From Massilia sp. CFBP 13721 (GTDB lineage Bacteria > Pseudomonadota > Gammaproteobacteria > Burkholderiales > Burkholderiaceae_D): a DNA stretch of 64,000 nucleotides. Positions 1 through 8,195 of the stretch are shown piece after piece. Both the position numbers and the translations under genes were made by a program. Location: positions 163,099 through 227,098 of the forward strand of contig NZ_JACYUY010000008.1 in NCBI RefSeq assembly GCF_014842025.1, read 5' to 3'. The notes under the pieces are model-generated. The model was given only the letters and a program-made list of their open reading frames with translations, searched no databases and was not told where the DNA came from. Each line of letters opens with the position of its first letter. The stretch's first letter is position 1.

Positions 1-206
1 GCCGCGTCGTGATCGACGACGTCGCCGCAACCGCCGGCGCGCCGTCCCTGCATCCCTACCGCGTCCGCGTGCACGCGCTGCTGGCGCGCCTGCCGGGGGC
101 CAGCCTGCGCTGGGTGCCACGCCACAAGAACCTGGACGCCGACGCGCTCTCGCAGCGCGCCAGCCTGGCCGCCACCATCGAACACGATGCATCTCTCCTC
201 CCCTGA
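1..206 (+). CDS. RNase H-like domain protein, C-terminal part (5' end outside window)
   Basis: The frame is already open at the window edge (codons in register from base 3), so only the last ~67 residues are visible. The segment LRWVPRHKNLDADALSQRA is typical of the C-terminal end of RNase HI-like domains: the W-V-P/R-H-N-x-x-A-D-x-L-A/S core, in which the Asp is a metal ligand. Such stand-alone proteins are usually labelled ribonuclease H or reverse-transcriptase-like and would cut RNA in RNA/DNA hybrids. The stop lies 20 bases inside the next gene, so the two are probably cotranscribed. The family call rests on this one motif because the N-terminal catalytic residues are outside the window. 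Confidence 0.7.
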   Translation, partial: RVVIDDVAATAGAPSLHPYRVRVHALLARLPGASLRWVPRHKNLDADALSQRASLAATIEHDASLLP

Positions 207-864
207 ACTCGCCAGCTGGCGCGTGCGCCTGGCCGCGCTGGCGGCCGCCGCCGGCAACGACAGCGACGGCGCCCACGACGCCAGCCACCTCGAGCGCGTC
301 TGGCGCAGCGCCCAAGCGCTGCTTGCGCACCACCCCGAGGCCGACGCCCTGGTGGTGCTGGCCGCCTGCTACCTGCACGACCTGGTCAACCTGCCGAAAA
401 ACGATCCGGACCGCGCGCAAGCGTCGACCCGCTCGGCGCGGCTGGCCTGCGAACGGCTGACGCAACTCGGCTTTCCGCCCGAACGGCTGGACGCCGTCGC
501 CCACGCCATCGCGGCGCACAGCTTCTCGGCGGCGATCGCGGCGACCACCATCGAAGCGAAGATCGTGCAAGATGCCGACCGCTTGGATGCCCTGGGCGCG
601 GTCGGCCTGGCGCGCATGTTTTACGTCGCCGGCAGCATGGGCCGCGCGCTGGCGCACCCGAGCGATCCGCTGGCCGACGCGCGCCCGTTCGATGACCGCG
701 CCTGGACGCTCGACCACGTCATGGTCAAGCTGGCGCGCTTGCCGGACATGATGCAGACCGAGGCCGGGCGCGCGCTCGCCAACGAGCGGCTGGAGCGCCT
801 GCTGGCGTTCCGGCGCGAGTTCGCGGCCGAGTGGCTGGGCGAATTTCCAGAAGCGGACGCGTGA
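187..864 (+). CDS. HD-domain phosphohydrolase (YedJ-like)
   Basis: This 225-residue soluble protein carries a full HD-superfamily metal site: an N-terminal His (HDASHLERVW), the paired His-Asp in CYLHDLVNLP, a His in AHSFSA, and the distal Asp in VQDADRLDALGA. These ligands coordinate divalent metal in phosphohydrolases, and length and motif order fit the YedJ-like group. The physiological substrate cannot be told from sequence; phosphate esters or nucleotides are typical. The ATG at 187 overlaps the end of the RNase H-like gene. The stop codon overlaps the proposed GTG of the next gene (GTGA), which suggests translational coupling. Confidence 0.85.
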   Translation: MHLSSPELASWRVRLAALAAAAGNDSDGAHDASHLERVWRSAQALLAHHPEADALVVLAACYLHDLVNLPKNDPDRAQASTRSARLACERLTQLGFPPERLDAVAHAIAAHSFSAAIAATTIEAKIVQDADRLDALGAVGLARMFYVAGSMGRALAHPSDPLADARPFDDRAWTLDHVMVKLARLPDMMQTEAGRALANERLERLLAFRREFAAEWLGEFPEADA

Positions 865-2114
865 ACGCGCCGGCGCCGACACCCGAGCCACACAGCACAG
901 CCAGCGCGGGCAAGCTCAACTTCGTCCTGATCAGCGTCTTCCTCGACATGCTCGGCATCGGCCTGATCGTGCCGGTGATGCCGGTGCTGGTTGGTCAGTT
1001 CGTACCCGGACGCGACGAGCAGGCGCTGTGGTACGGCATCCTCGCCGCCGTGTTCGGCCTGCTGCAATTCCTGTTCATGCCAATGGTAGGGGCTGTGAGC
1101 GACCGCGTCGGACGGCGTCCGGTGCTGCTGTATTCGATGGGTGGCATGAGCCTCAGCTTCCTGGTCACGGCCTGGGCGCCCAGCCTGGGCTGGCTGTTCG
1201 TCGGACGCGCCATCGGCGGCGTGTCGGCGGCCAGCATGTCGGCGGCGATGGCCTACGCCTCGGACGTGTCGACGCCGGAGAACCGCGCCCGCAGCTTCGG
1301 CAGGATCGGGGCGGCATTCGGCGCCGGTTTCATTTGCGGCCCGGTGCTGGGCGGCCTGCTGGGAGAAATATCGCTGGCGCTGCCGTTCTGGGTGGCCGGC
1401 GGCCTGGCCGCGGCCAACCTGGCATATGGCGCCCTGTTCGTGCCCGAGTCGCTGCCGCCGGGTCCACGCGCGCCGTTCGACCGCAGCCGCATCAATCCGC
1501 TGCGCGCGCTGCGCCGGCTGCTGGCGCGGCGCGCGATTCGCCCGCTGGTGCTGGTGTTCGCGCTGGCCACCTTCGCCCAGATGATGACGCAGGGGACTTG
1601 GGTGCTGTACACGACCTTCCGCTTCGGCTGGACCCCGCGCGACAATGGCATCGCCATGTTTTGCGTGGGGCTGGCCACCGTCGTCGTCCAGGCCTGGCTG
1701 CTGGCGATCCTGGTGCGCCGTTTCGGCGAAGCACGCCTGGCGGTGTTGGGCCTGGCCTCGGGCGCGCTTACCTATCTGCTGTACGGTCTCGCCACCCAGG
1801 GCTGGATGATGTATCTCTTCATCTGCTGCAACCTGCTGGCCTTTGCCGCCGGGCCCGCGCTGCAGGCGCTCATTTCGCGCGAAACCGATCCCGCCGCGCA
1901 GGGCGAGCTGATGGGTTCACTGCAATCGATCAGCAGCCTGGGCGTGGTCGTGATGCCGCTGCTGGGCGCGGCGATCCTGGGCGAAGTGAGCCACCTGCCG
2001 GCAGGCGACTGGCGCATCGGCAGCAGCTTCTACGTCACGGCGGCGATGCAGGCGCTGGCGGTGCTGGCGGCGCTGCGCTACTTCCGGCGGCGCCGCGCTG
2101 GAGAGTCCATTTGA
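861..2114 (+). CDS. MFS drug-exporter-like transporter (TCR/Tet family)
   Basis: A 417-residue, roughly 12-helix major facilitator protein of the inner membrane. The first helix contains FLDMLGIGLIVPVMPVL, the usual opening of the TCR/Tet group. The loop between helices 2 and 3 has MFS motif A (GAVSDRVGRRPV) with its conserved Asp and Arg pair. The family exports tetracyclines, other drugs or metabolites by proton antiport; the substrate here is unknown. I prefer the GTG at 861, which overlaps the previous stop as GTGA. An in-frame GTG at 831 would add ten residues. The hydrophobic segment starts ~25 residues after the chosen start. Confidence 0.85.
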   Translation: MNAPAPTPEPHSTASAGKLNFVLISVFLDMLGIGLIVPVMPVLVGQFVPGRDEQALWYGILAAVFGLLQFLFMPMVGAVSDRVGRRPVLLYSMGGMSLSFLVTAWAPSLGWLFVGRAIGGVSAASMSAAMAYASDVSTPENRARSFGRIGAAFGAGFICGPVLGGLLGEISLALPFWVAGGLAAANLAYGALFVPESLPPGPRAPFDRSRINPLRALRRLLARRAIRPLVLVFALATFAQMMTQGTWVLYTTFRFGWTPRDNGIAMFCVGLATVVVQAWLLAILVRRFGEARLAVLGLASGALTYLLYGLATQGWMMYLFICCNLLAFAAGPALQALISRETDPAAQGELMGSLQSISSLGVVVMPLLGAAILGEVSHLPAGDWRIGSSFYVTAAMQALAVLAALRYFRRRRAGESI

Positions 2115-2127
2115 ACGAGCGCTTGTC

Positions 2128-3115
2128 ATGTCCGATCCTGTCATCGCCGCCGTCCTCTGCGCGGCGCTGCTGCACGCCGGCTGGAACACGCTGATCAAGG
2201 CCCATGGCGGCGCCGTGGCGACCATCCTGGTGGCCGTCGGCGCCGGCCTGCTGTGCGCGCTCGCCCTGCCCTTCGTGACGGCGCCCGCTCCGGCCAGCTG
2301 GCCGTATATCGGCGCCTCTGCGTTGGCCCAGGTCGGGTACTACTTCCTGCTCATCGCCACCTACCGCAGGGGCGACCTCAGTCACCCTGAGAGCCTATCC
2401 CAGTAGCCCGGAGTCGCAGCGAGCGCGCCTGACAAGCGGGTGCTGCGTTGCTTGTCGGTTGCATGGCCCGCCATGCGCCCTCCTCGTGCCTTGCCCGCGC
2501 TTGCCATGCATCGCTCGCTGCTTCCCCCGGTCTACTGGCATAGGCTCTTGTCCGCTGATGCGCGGCTGCGCGCCGCTGCTTGTCGCGCTGGTCGGTGCGC
2601 TCGGCGGCGAAGTCCTGGGCGCATCGCAATGGCTGGCCGTCGGCTTGATCTGCGGCGGCGTGTTGGCGATGGTCGGCGGCGGTCATTCCGGGTCGCGCCG
2701 TACGACGCTGCTCGCACTCGGCACCGCCGGCGTCATCGCCCTGTACACGTTGATTGACGGCGCCGGGGTGCGCCGCTCCGGCGCGCCCGCCGGCTACACG
2801 ATGTGGATTTTCGTGCTGACCGCCGTGGGCGTGCTGGCATTGGGATGGCGCCGCCATGGCCGCGGGCTGCTGCCATTCGCGCGGCGTCACCTGGGCGTGG
2901 CGCTGGGCGGCGGCCTGATGACGGCGGGTTCCTACGGCATCGCGCTGTGGGCGATGACGGCGGCGCCGATGGCGGCGGTAGCCGCGCTACGCGAGACGGC
3001 GATCCTGTTCGCGACGCTGATCGCGGCGCTGCTGCTGCGCGAACGGGTCGGCCCGGCGCGCGTGATCGGCGCCGTGCTGATCGCCTGCGGCGCAGCGGCG
3101 ATGCGGCTTACCTGA
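2128..3115 (+). pseudogene. EamA/DMT-family transporter, disrupted by a short insertion
   Basis: The N-terminal part (2128-~2385) reads as a drug/metabolite transporter: LLHAGWNTLIKAHGG, then AQVGYYFLLIATYRRGDLS. That frame runs into a TAG at 2404. The rest of the protein resumes in another frame from about 2552 (PLMRGCAPLLVALVGALGG) and continues through the second EamA repeat to a TGA at 3115. In intact relatives these two halves join directly as RRGDLS-x-x-YPLMRG. The ~164 bases between them have inverted ends and no coding role. A transporter of ~275 residues has therefore been inactivated by insertion plus frame change. It lies 13 bases after the MFS gene and was probably part of that operon. 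Confidence 0.85.
2387..2550. mobile_element. Foldback MITE-like element inside the EamA gene
   Basis: About 164 bases separate the two halves of the transporter gene. The left end GAGAGCCTATCCCAGTAG (2389-2406) is mirrored by the right end CTACTGGCATAGGCTCTT (2532-2549), with a single mismatch in the core and one at the tip. The complementarity continues inwards (CCCGGAG-TCGCAGCGAGCG against CGCTCGCTGC-TTCCCCCGG), so nearly the whole element could fold into one long imperfect hairpin. It has no open reading frame. A clear target duplication could not be identified, so the exact ends are uncertain by a few bases. It may be a non-autonomous element moved by a transposase elsewhere in the genome. 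Confidence 0.75.
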
Positions 3116-3118
3116 CGC

Positions 3119-5311
3119 TTAAAACTTCATCTCCAGCGTCGCCCGCGCGCTCGGCCCGGCCTTGAAGCGCGACTCGCGCAGCACCAGGCCGCGGCCCGCT
3201 TCCACGAAGCTGCTGCGGTTGACGAAATCCTGGCCGAGCAGGTTCGACAGCGCCACGCGCAGCGCCTGCTTCTGGTTGAACTTGTAGAGCACGTAGGCTT
3301 CGAGATCGCGCCGCGGCGTGATGAACGACGTCTGGCGCTCGGACACGCGCACCGTGCCGCCCTGCTTGTAGGCGAAGCTGGCGCCGGTGGTGATGGCGGC
3401 GCGCTTGTAGTCGATGCCGAGGTTGCCGGACAGCGGCGTCTGGCCATCGAGGCGGTTGTCCGGTCCCGGCACGCCGTCCACGCGCGACCAGTTGGCCGAC
3501 AGGCTGGCGCGCAGGTCGATCGCCGGCGCCTCCTTCATCAGCGCCTTCAGCGGGAACTTGGTTTCCAGTTCCAGCCCGCGCGTGGTGGCCCGTCCCGCAT
3601 TCATCGGCATCGCCACCCAGCGCGCGCCGTCGAAGTCGACCAGGTGGCGGATGTAGCCGTCGATGCGGCGTGTCGAGGCGCTGACCGAGAACAGCGCGCC
3701 CTCCGCCCAGTAATGCTCGTAAGACGCGTCGAAGCCGAGCGCCAGTTCGGGCTGCAGGTCGGGGTTGCCGGCGTAGTCGGGATCGGTCGAGCGGTTGTCG
3801 ACCGAGGTCTGGCGGCGCGGGATCAGCTGCTGGAAGCTCGGCGCTTTATAGGTGCGGGTGACGGCGAAGCGGACCTGGTCGCCCTTCGTACCCGGGATCT
3901 TCCACAGGGTCTGCATCACCGGGCTCCAGACGTTCGAGCTCGAACGGCCGGTAACAAAAGTGTTGCCGGAGGTGGTCGTGCGGATGCCTTCCCAGCGCGC
4001 GCCCAGGTAGACCGACCAGCGCGGTGTCAAGCTCCATTCGTCCTGCGCGTACATGGCCAGGCGCGTGACGCGCGATTCGGAGGTTTCGCCGTCCGGCAGC
4101 GCCGGATACAACGTGCGCCCGGCCTCGAATTCCTCGCGGCTGTCCTCGCGTACCGACCAGCCGGCATCCCAGCCCATGCCGAGCGCGTGGTCCTTCAGGA
4201 TGGTCTTGCTGAACTTGCCGACCGTGGTCGCACCGACTTCGTCGGCTTCCAGGTGGACCTGGTTGTCGAGCGCGCGCGGCGAGCCCGGCGCCGTCCAACG
4301 CCAGTTGTCGGTCGTGTTCTGGCCGCCCACCAGGCTGGCCTTGACGTCGAGCTTGGCGCCGTCGGCCATCTTGTGCACCCAGTTCAATTCGCTGCGCAGC
4401 ACGTCGTTATTCGAGCGCAGCGCCGTATCGAGCTCGGGATAGAGCGGGGCCGCGCCCAGGGTCGTGCGCGTGCTCTCGTGGCTGCGGTTGCGAAAGCGCA
4501 CCAGGTTCACGAAGGTTTGCGATGTCACGGTGTCGCCGTTCTCCAGCGTCCAGTTCAGGCGCGGCGCCAGGTTGAAATGGTTGAAGCGCGCGCGCTCGTC
4601 GCCGTCGCCCTGGCGCACCAGGTTGGGGTTGCCGGCCAGGTCGAAGCCCTGCTCGTCGCTGCTGGTCTCGCGCCGGAACTGTTCGAACATGGCGCTGCCG
4701 GCGATCGAATACGACATCTTGCCCAGCTTGTCGGACAGCTGGATATTCGCCGTCGGGCCGGAAAAGCCGCTGCCGGCGCGTGCGCCGAGCTTGAATTCGC
4801 GCTGGCCGCTGCGTACCGCCTTTTTCAGCACGATGTTGACGGTGCCTGCCACCGACTGGGTGGAAAACTCGGCGCTGGCGGCGCGCAGCACTTCGATGCG
4901 CTCGATCACGTCGGGCGACAGCGAATCGAGCGTGAAGCCGTTCGGCGCGCGCTCGCCGTTGATCAGGATCTGCGTGTAGCCGGCGCCCAGGCCGCGCATG
5001 CGGATTTCGGCGCCGCGTCCGTTCGGGCTGCTGACGGTAATGCCGGGAACCCGCTTGAGCACGTCGGCGACGTTGGTGTCGCCGTACTTCAGGATCTCTT
5101 CCTGCCCGACCACGATCCTGGTGGCGGTGTCATCGCGGCGCGGATCGTAGCTGTCGGCATTGCCGCGCACTTCGACTTTCTGCATTTTCTGCTCAGGCGC
5201 AGCCTCCTCGGTTTTCGAGACATTGGACGTGGCCTGCTGGGCAAACACAGGGAAGGCGGCGGCCAGCGCGGCGGCCAGCAGGGTCAGGCGGATCGGTGCG
5301 AGGATATACAT
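3119..5311 (-). CDS. TonB-dependent outer-membrane receptor
   Basis: A 730-residue protein with a signal peptide (MYILAPIRLTLLAAALA...FAQ), a TonB-box-like segment (QKVEVRG) and a plug domain at about residues 60-175. The plug shows VLKRVPGITV, IRMRGLGAGYTQILINGERAP and IERIEVLRA...VAGTVNIVLKKA. A long beta-barrel follows and ends in a terminal Phe (LEMKF), the BamA recognition signature. Such receptors import siderophores, cofactors or glycans through the outer membrane using TonB energy. No substrate gene or sigma/anti-sigma pair is adjacent, so the ligand is unknown. It is convergent with the EamA pseudogene and stops 3 bases from it. The TonB-family gene at 36972-39020 is a possible but unproven partner. 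Confidence 0.9.
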   Translation of the reverse strand: MYILAPIRLTLLAAALAAAFPVFAQQATSNVSKTEEAAPEQKMQKVEVRGNADSYDPRRDDTATRIVVGQEEILKYGDTNVADVLKRVPGITVSSPNGRGAEIRMRGLGAGYTQILINGERAPNGFTLDSLSPDVIERIEVLRAASAEFSTQSVAGTVNIVLKKAVRSGQREFKLGARAGSGFSGPTANIQLSDKLGKMSYSIAGSAMFEQFRRETSSDEQGFDLAGNPNLVRQGDGDERARFNHFNLAPRLNWTLENGDTVTSQTFVNLVRFRNRSHESTRTTLGAAPLYPELDTALRSNNDVLRSELNWVHKMADGAKLDVKASLVGGQNTTDNWRWTAPGSPRALDNQVHLEADEVGATTVGKFSKTILKDHALGMGWDAGWSVREDSREEFEAGRTLYPALPDGETSESRVTRLAMYAQDEWSLTPRWSVYLGARWEGIRTTTSGNTFVTGRSSSNVWSPVMQTLWKIPGTKGDQVRFAVTRTYKAPSFQQLIPRRQTSVDNRSTDPDYAGNPDLQPELALGFDASYEHYWAEGALFSVSASTRRIDGYIRHLVDFDGARWVAMPMNAGRATTRGLELETKFPLKALMKEAPAIDLRASLSANWSRVDGVPGPDNRLDGQTPLSGNLGIDYKRAAITTGASFAYKQGGTVRVSERQTSFITPRRDLEAYVLYKFNQKQALRVALSNLLGQDFVNRSSFVEAGRGLVLRESRFKAGPSARATLEMKF

Positions 5312-5474
5312 ATCAGAAAGCCAAGTTTATGAGGATGTATTGTCCTCGAACTGACAGACGAATAGATGCCTTAGGGAATATATTTTCGATATGCATGTCC
5401 GGTACACCCTGCGCTGGCGCGCCCGCCGTGGGCGATGCGCTACACTGCTGCGCAGGGCTGCCGCCAAACAAAGA

Positions 5475-5503
5475 TATGCAGCGCCACGTCGCTTATTTAT
5501 AAT
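5475..5503 (+). promoter_or_regulatory. Candidate sigma-70 promoter for psd
   Basis: A consensus -10 hexamer TATAAT occupies 5498-5503, 33 bases before the psd GTG. The hexamer 17 bases upstream is only weakly -35-like. Assigned by position and the perfect -10 alone. Confidence 0.35.
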
Positions 5504-5536
5504 TCGCCATCATCACAAGTAATAAGGGCTGCCATC

Positions 5537-6388
5537 GTGTCCGATCGTTTCAAAGTACTGCCGCAATATGTCCTGCCGAAGCAGGCGCTGACCTCGTTCG
5601 CCGGCCGCGTCGCCGGCCACCGCGGCGGCAGGATGACGACCCGCCTGATCCGCTGGTTCGTGGCCAAGTACGGCGTCAACATGGACGAGGCGCACAATTC
5701 GGACATCGCCAGCTACCCGAGCTTCAACGAATTCTTCACGCGCCCGCTGAAGGATGGCGTGCGTCCACTGGCGCAGGCTGATTTCGTCTGTCCGGTCGAC
5801 GGCGCGATCAGCCAGTTCGGCGCGATCGACGACCACCACATCCTGCAGGCCAAGGGCCACAAGTTCACCACCACCCAACTGGTCGGCGGCGACGCCACGC
5901 TGGGCGCCCAATTCCAGCACGGTTCCTTCGCCAACCTGTACCTGAGCCCGAAGGATTACCACCGCCTGCACATGCCCTGCGACGGCCGCCTGACGCGCAT
6001 GATCTACGTGCCGGGCGCGCTGTTCTCGGTGAACCCGACCACCGCGCGCGGCGTGCCGGGCCTGTTCGCGCGCAACGAGCGCGTGGTGTGCGTGTTCGAG
6101 TCCGAGCAGTTCGGCACCTTCGTCATGGTGCTGGTCGGCGCCACCATCGTCGGCAGCATGGCCACGCCATGGCACGGCGTGGTCAATCCGCAGCGCACCG
6201 GCCGCATCTCGGAATGGACCTATGAATCGAAGCCGGTCGTGCTGAAAAAGGGCGAGGAGATGGGCCGCTTCCTGCTCGGCTCCACGGTCGTCATGCTGTT
6301 CAAGGCGAAGACGATCGCCTTCAATGCCGACTGGGCGCCCGAGCGCAAGGTGCGCCTGGGCGAGATGATGGGCAACCGGCCGGTTTGA
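5537..6388 (+). CDS. psd: Phosphatidylserine decarboxylase proenzyme
   Basis: Decarboxylates phosphatidylserine to phosphatidylethanolamine at the inner membrane. The decisive mark is the self-cleavage site LGST (residues 247-250): the Gly-Ser bond is cut and Ser249 becomes the pyruvoyl prosthetic group of the alpha chain. Conserved upstream blocks are FNEFFTRPLKDGVRP, CPVDGAISQFG, and YLSPKDYHRLHMPCDG, which carries the His involved in processing. I chose the GTG at 5537 (283 residues, typical for proteobacterial Psd) because it starts at SDRFKVLPQYVLPK. Upstream in-frame codons would add an atypical extension through the promoter region. It is monocistronic in appearance. Confidence 0.95.
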   Translation: MSDRFKVLPQYVLPKQALTSFAGRVAGHRGGRMTTRLIRWFVAKYGVNMDEAHNSDIASYPSFNEFFTRPLKDGVRPLAQADFVCPVDGAISQFGAIDDHHILQAKGHKFTTTQLVGGDATLGAQFQHGSFANLYLSPKDYHRLHMPCDGRLTRMIYVPGALFSVNPTTARGVPGLFARNERVVCVFESEQFGTFVMVLVGATIVGSMATPWHGVVNPQRTGRISEWTYESKPVVLKKGEEMGRFLLGSTVVMLFKAKTIAFNADWAPERKVRLGEMMGNRPV

Positions 6389-6449
6389 TGTTGTACTGAC
6401 AAGGCTTTCGTGGGAGTATGACGCATCCATTCTCCTGCGGAGCCTGCCC

Positions 6450-7031
6450 ATGAGCGCCCTGCCCCGGACCGCCACCGCCATCCCGGCTGACCTCACCATC
6501 GCCGACGCGCAGCGCGACATGCGCCACGCCTACATGGATGGCGCGCCCGGCATCCTCACCTCCGGCACCGTCTGGTGCATCGCCGGCCTCGCGTGCATCC
6601 TGCGCTCGCCCGCGCAAGCCGTGTGGGCCTTGTTCATCGGCGGCATGCTGATCCATCCGGCCGCACTGGTCCTGCTCAAGCTGTTCGGGCGCCCGGCGGC
6701 GCATGCACGCGGCAATCCGCTCGGCATGCTCGCCTTCATGACGACGATCTGGATGATCCTGTCGCTGCCTCTCGCTTATGGCGTATCGATGCTGCGCATC
6801 GACTGGTTCTTTCCGGCGATGCTGTTCGTGATCGGCGGGCGCTACCTCACCTTTGCGACGCTCTACGGCATGCGCATCTACCTGCTGTTCGGGGCGGTGC
6901 TGGCGCTGGCCGGCTATGCGCTGGGGTCGCAAGGCGCCAGCGCGGCGGCGGGCGCGTTCGCGGGTGCGGCGATCGAGGTGGGCTTCGGCGCCTTCGTTCT
7001 CATCACGGCGCGCCGCAGTAGCGTGGGCTGA
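6450..7031 (+). CDS. Conserved integral membrane protein (DUF7010-like, tentative)
   Basis: A 193-residue protein with a short cytoplasmic head (DAQRDMRHAYMDGAPG) followed by about six hydrophobic segments, including GTVWCIAGLACIL, ALFIGGMLIHPAALVLL, MLAFMTTIWMILSLPLAY and YLLFGAVLALAGYALG. The AQxDMRxAYxxGAPGxxxSGxVW opening is shared by an uncharacterised bacterial membrane family that I associate with DUF7010; that label is from memory and unverified. No catalytic motif is visible. A GGAG ribosome site lies about 8 bases before the ATG. It is 61 bases after psd on the same strand but shows no functional link to it. Confidence 0.75.
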   Translation: MSALPRTATAIPADLTIADAQRDMRHAYMDGAPGILTSGTVWCIAGLACILRSPAQAVWALFIGGMLIHPAALVLLKLFGRPAAHARGNPLGMLAFMTTIWMILSLPLAYGVSMLRIDWFFPAMLFVIGGRYLTFATLYGMRIYLLFGAVLALAGYALGSQGASAAAGAFAGAAIEVGFGAFVLITARRSSVG

Positions 7032-7053
7032 GCGCGGCCTTGCGGCGGCATCG

Positions 7054-8166
7054 TCAACGCCTCAAGCTAGTTCGACTGCCGCACATTCGCGAGCGCCACG
7101 CGCAAGTCGGGGTTGCCGGCTTTTTTGCCAGCGCCGCTGCCAGCGGCGCTGCGAAATCGGCCGGCAAGGGGCCGATACGGGCGAGCGCATATGCCGCATG
7201 TGCGCTGCCGTGGCGCGTCGCCTCGAGCAGCAGTTGGCGCTGTACCGGCGGCGACGCAGGCGCGATCGCGGCCAGCGCGCGCACGATACCGACCGCCTTC
7301 CCTTCGTCGCCACGACTGCGCTGGAGCTTGTCGATCAGGAGCGGCACCGCCCTTGTACCTGCGCTGCCGAGGGCCCCGAATGCGTCCACCGCAGGCGCGT
7401 CCAGCACGGGGTCGCCGAGCAGGCCGATCAGGACCGGGACGCTCTCGCCAGGCGTGCCGATGGCTACCAGGGCATCGAGCGCCGCGGCGGCCTGTCTGCC
7501 GTCACGCCTGACCTTTGCCTGTTCGAGCGCACCCAGCACGGCGGGCAGCGCGCCGCGCGCATCCTTGCCGATCGCGGCCAGGGCGGGCAGCACCCACAGG
7601 TCGCCCGTCGAGTCGATCAGCGTCGCGCTCAGGTGGGGAACCACACGGCGGCTGTCGTACTTGCCCAGTTTGCCGAGGATGCGCAGCGCCTGGACGCTAT
7701 GGTCCGGGTCGCGGGTCCTGTCCAACAGCAGCGGGATCGCCGGCCTGGCCGCCGGGCCGAGGGCGCCCACCGCGTCGTAGAGCTCGCGGTACAGTCCGTT
7801 CAGCGCCGCGGGCGGTTGCCGCACGTGCGCCATCAGCAGCGGCAAGGCGGCATGCGCAGCGGGGCCGATGGCGGCAACGACCTCGAGCGCCCCGATCAAG
7901 GGCGCACCTTGGTCGGAACGGAGCATGGCGACGACCACCGGCATGGCGGCGCCGCGCGCAGCCAGGTCCTGGACCGCGCATTGCTGGACATGCGAGTCAG
8001 TATCGGCCGCAATGATCGCACCCAGTGCAGCGGCCGACACGCCCGCCTTCGCGGGAACGCAAGGCGGCGCCGGGGGTGGCGCGGTGAAGGCGCGCCCCGG
8101 CAGCGGCATCACGATGGCGAGCATCGATGCCGCCAGCAGAAGTACGGGGCCGGATCGCGTCGTCAT
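7054..8166 (-). CDS. Exported HEAT-repeat protein with possible frameshifted C-terminus
   Basis: A 370-residue protein with a signal peptide (MTTRSGPVLLLAASMLAIV...GRAF). Short alpha-helical HEAT/PBS-type repeats follow, for example VQALRILGKLG, VLPALAAIGKDARGALPAVLGAL and AVDAFGALGSAGTRAVPLLIDKL. These solenoids bind other proteins, so a periplasmic scaffold role is plausible; no enzyme motif is present. The last ~14 codons look out of frame (basic, Cys/Trp-rich). One base back, the same DNA reads AGNPDLRVALANVRQSN and stops at 7067-7069, which is a better repeat ending. The switch coincides with an A-AAA-AAG tract (7126-7120). It is convergent with the membrane protein gene at 6450-7031. 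Confidence 0.8.
   Translation of the reverse strand: MTTRSGPVLLLAASMLAIVMPLPGRAFTAPPPAPPCVPAKAGVSAAALGAIIAADTDSHVQQCAVQDLAARGAAMPVVVAMLRSDQGAPLIGALEVVAAIGPAAHAALPLLMAHVRQPPAALNGLYRELYDAVGALGPAARPAIPLLLDRTRDPDHSVQALRILGKLGKYDSRRVVPHLSATLIDSTGDLWVLPALAAIGKDARGALPAVLGALEQAKVRRDGRQAAAALDALVAIGTPGESVPVLIGLLGDPVLDAPAVDAFGALGSAGTRAVPLLIDKLQRSRGDEGKAVGIVRALAAIAPASPPVQRQLLLEATRHGSAHAAYALARIGPLPADFAAPLAAALAKKPATPTCAWRSRMCGSRTSLRR
7120..7126 (-). promoter_or_regulatory. Candidate -1 ribosomal frameshift site (A AAA AAG)
   Basis: In the zero frame of the HEAT-repeat gene the codons here read GCA AAA AAG, so A-AAA-AAG is in the X-XXY-YYZ phase required for tandem tRNA slippage, as in E. coli dnaX. Slipping back one base gives 17 further codons and a TAG at 7067-7069. 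The sequence just downstream can form a short GC hairpin. A simple one-base deletion in the A tract is the competing explanation. Confidence 0.4.
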
Positions 8167-8195
8167 GTTCTCTTTTCCAGGTTGGCGGTGAAGGG

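Noticed and set aside
2400..2760. Separate small protein-coding frames on the + strand between the two transporter halves
   Set aside because: They read across the foldback element and the out-of-frame transporter remainder and have no ribosome site or recognisable product.
3644..5332. 562-codon open frame opposite the TonB-dependent receptor, and comparable long frames at 16755-20198, 24356-27997, 40076-43129, 44662-47541 and 50166-52961
   Set aside because: These are antisense shadows of well-supported genes. High GC depletes stop codons in the complementary frame, and their products match no family.
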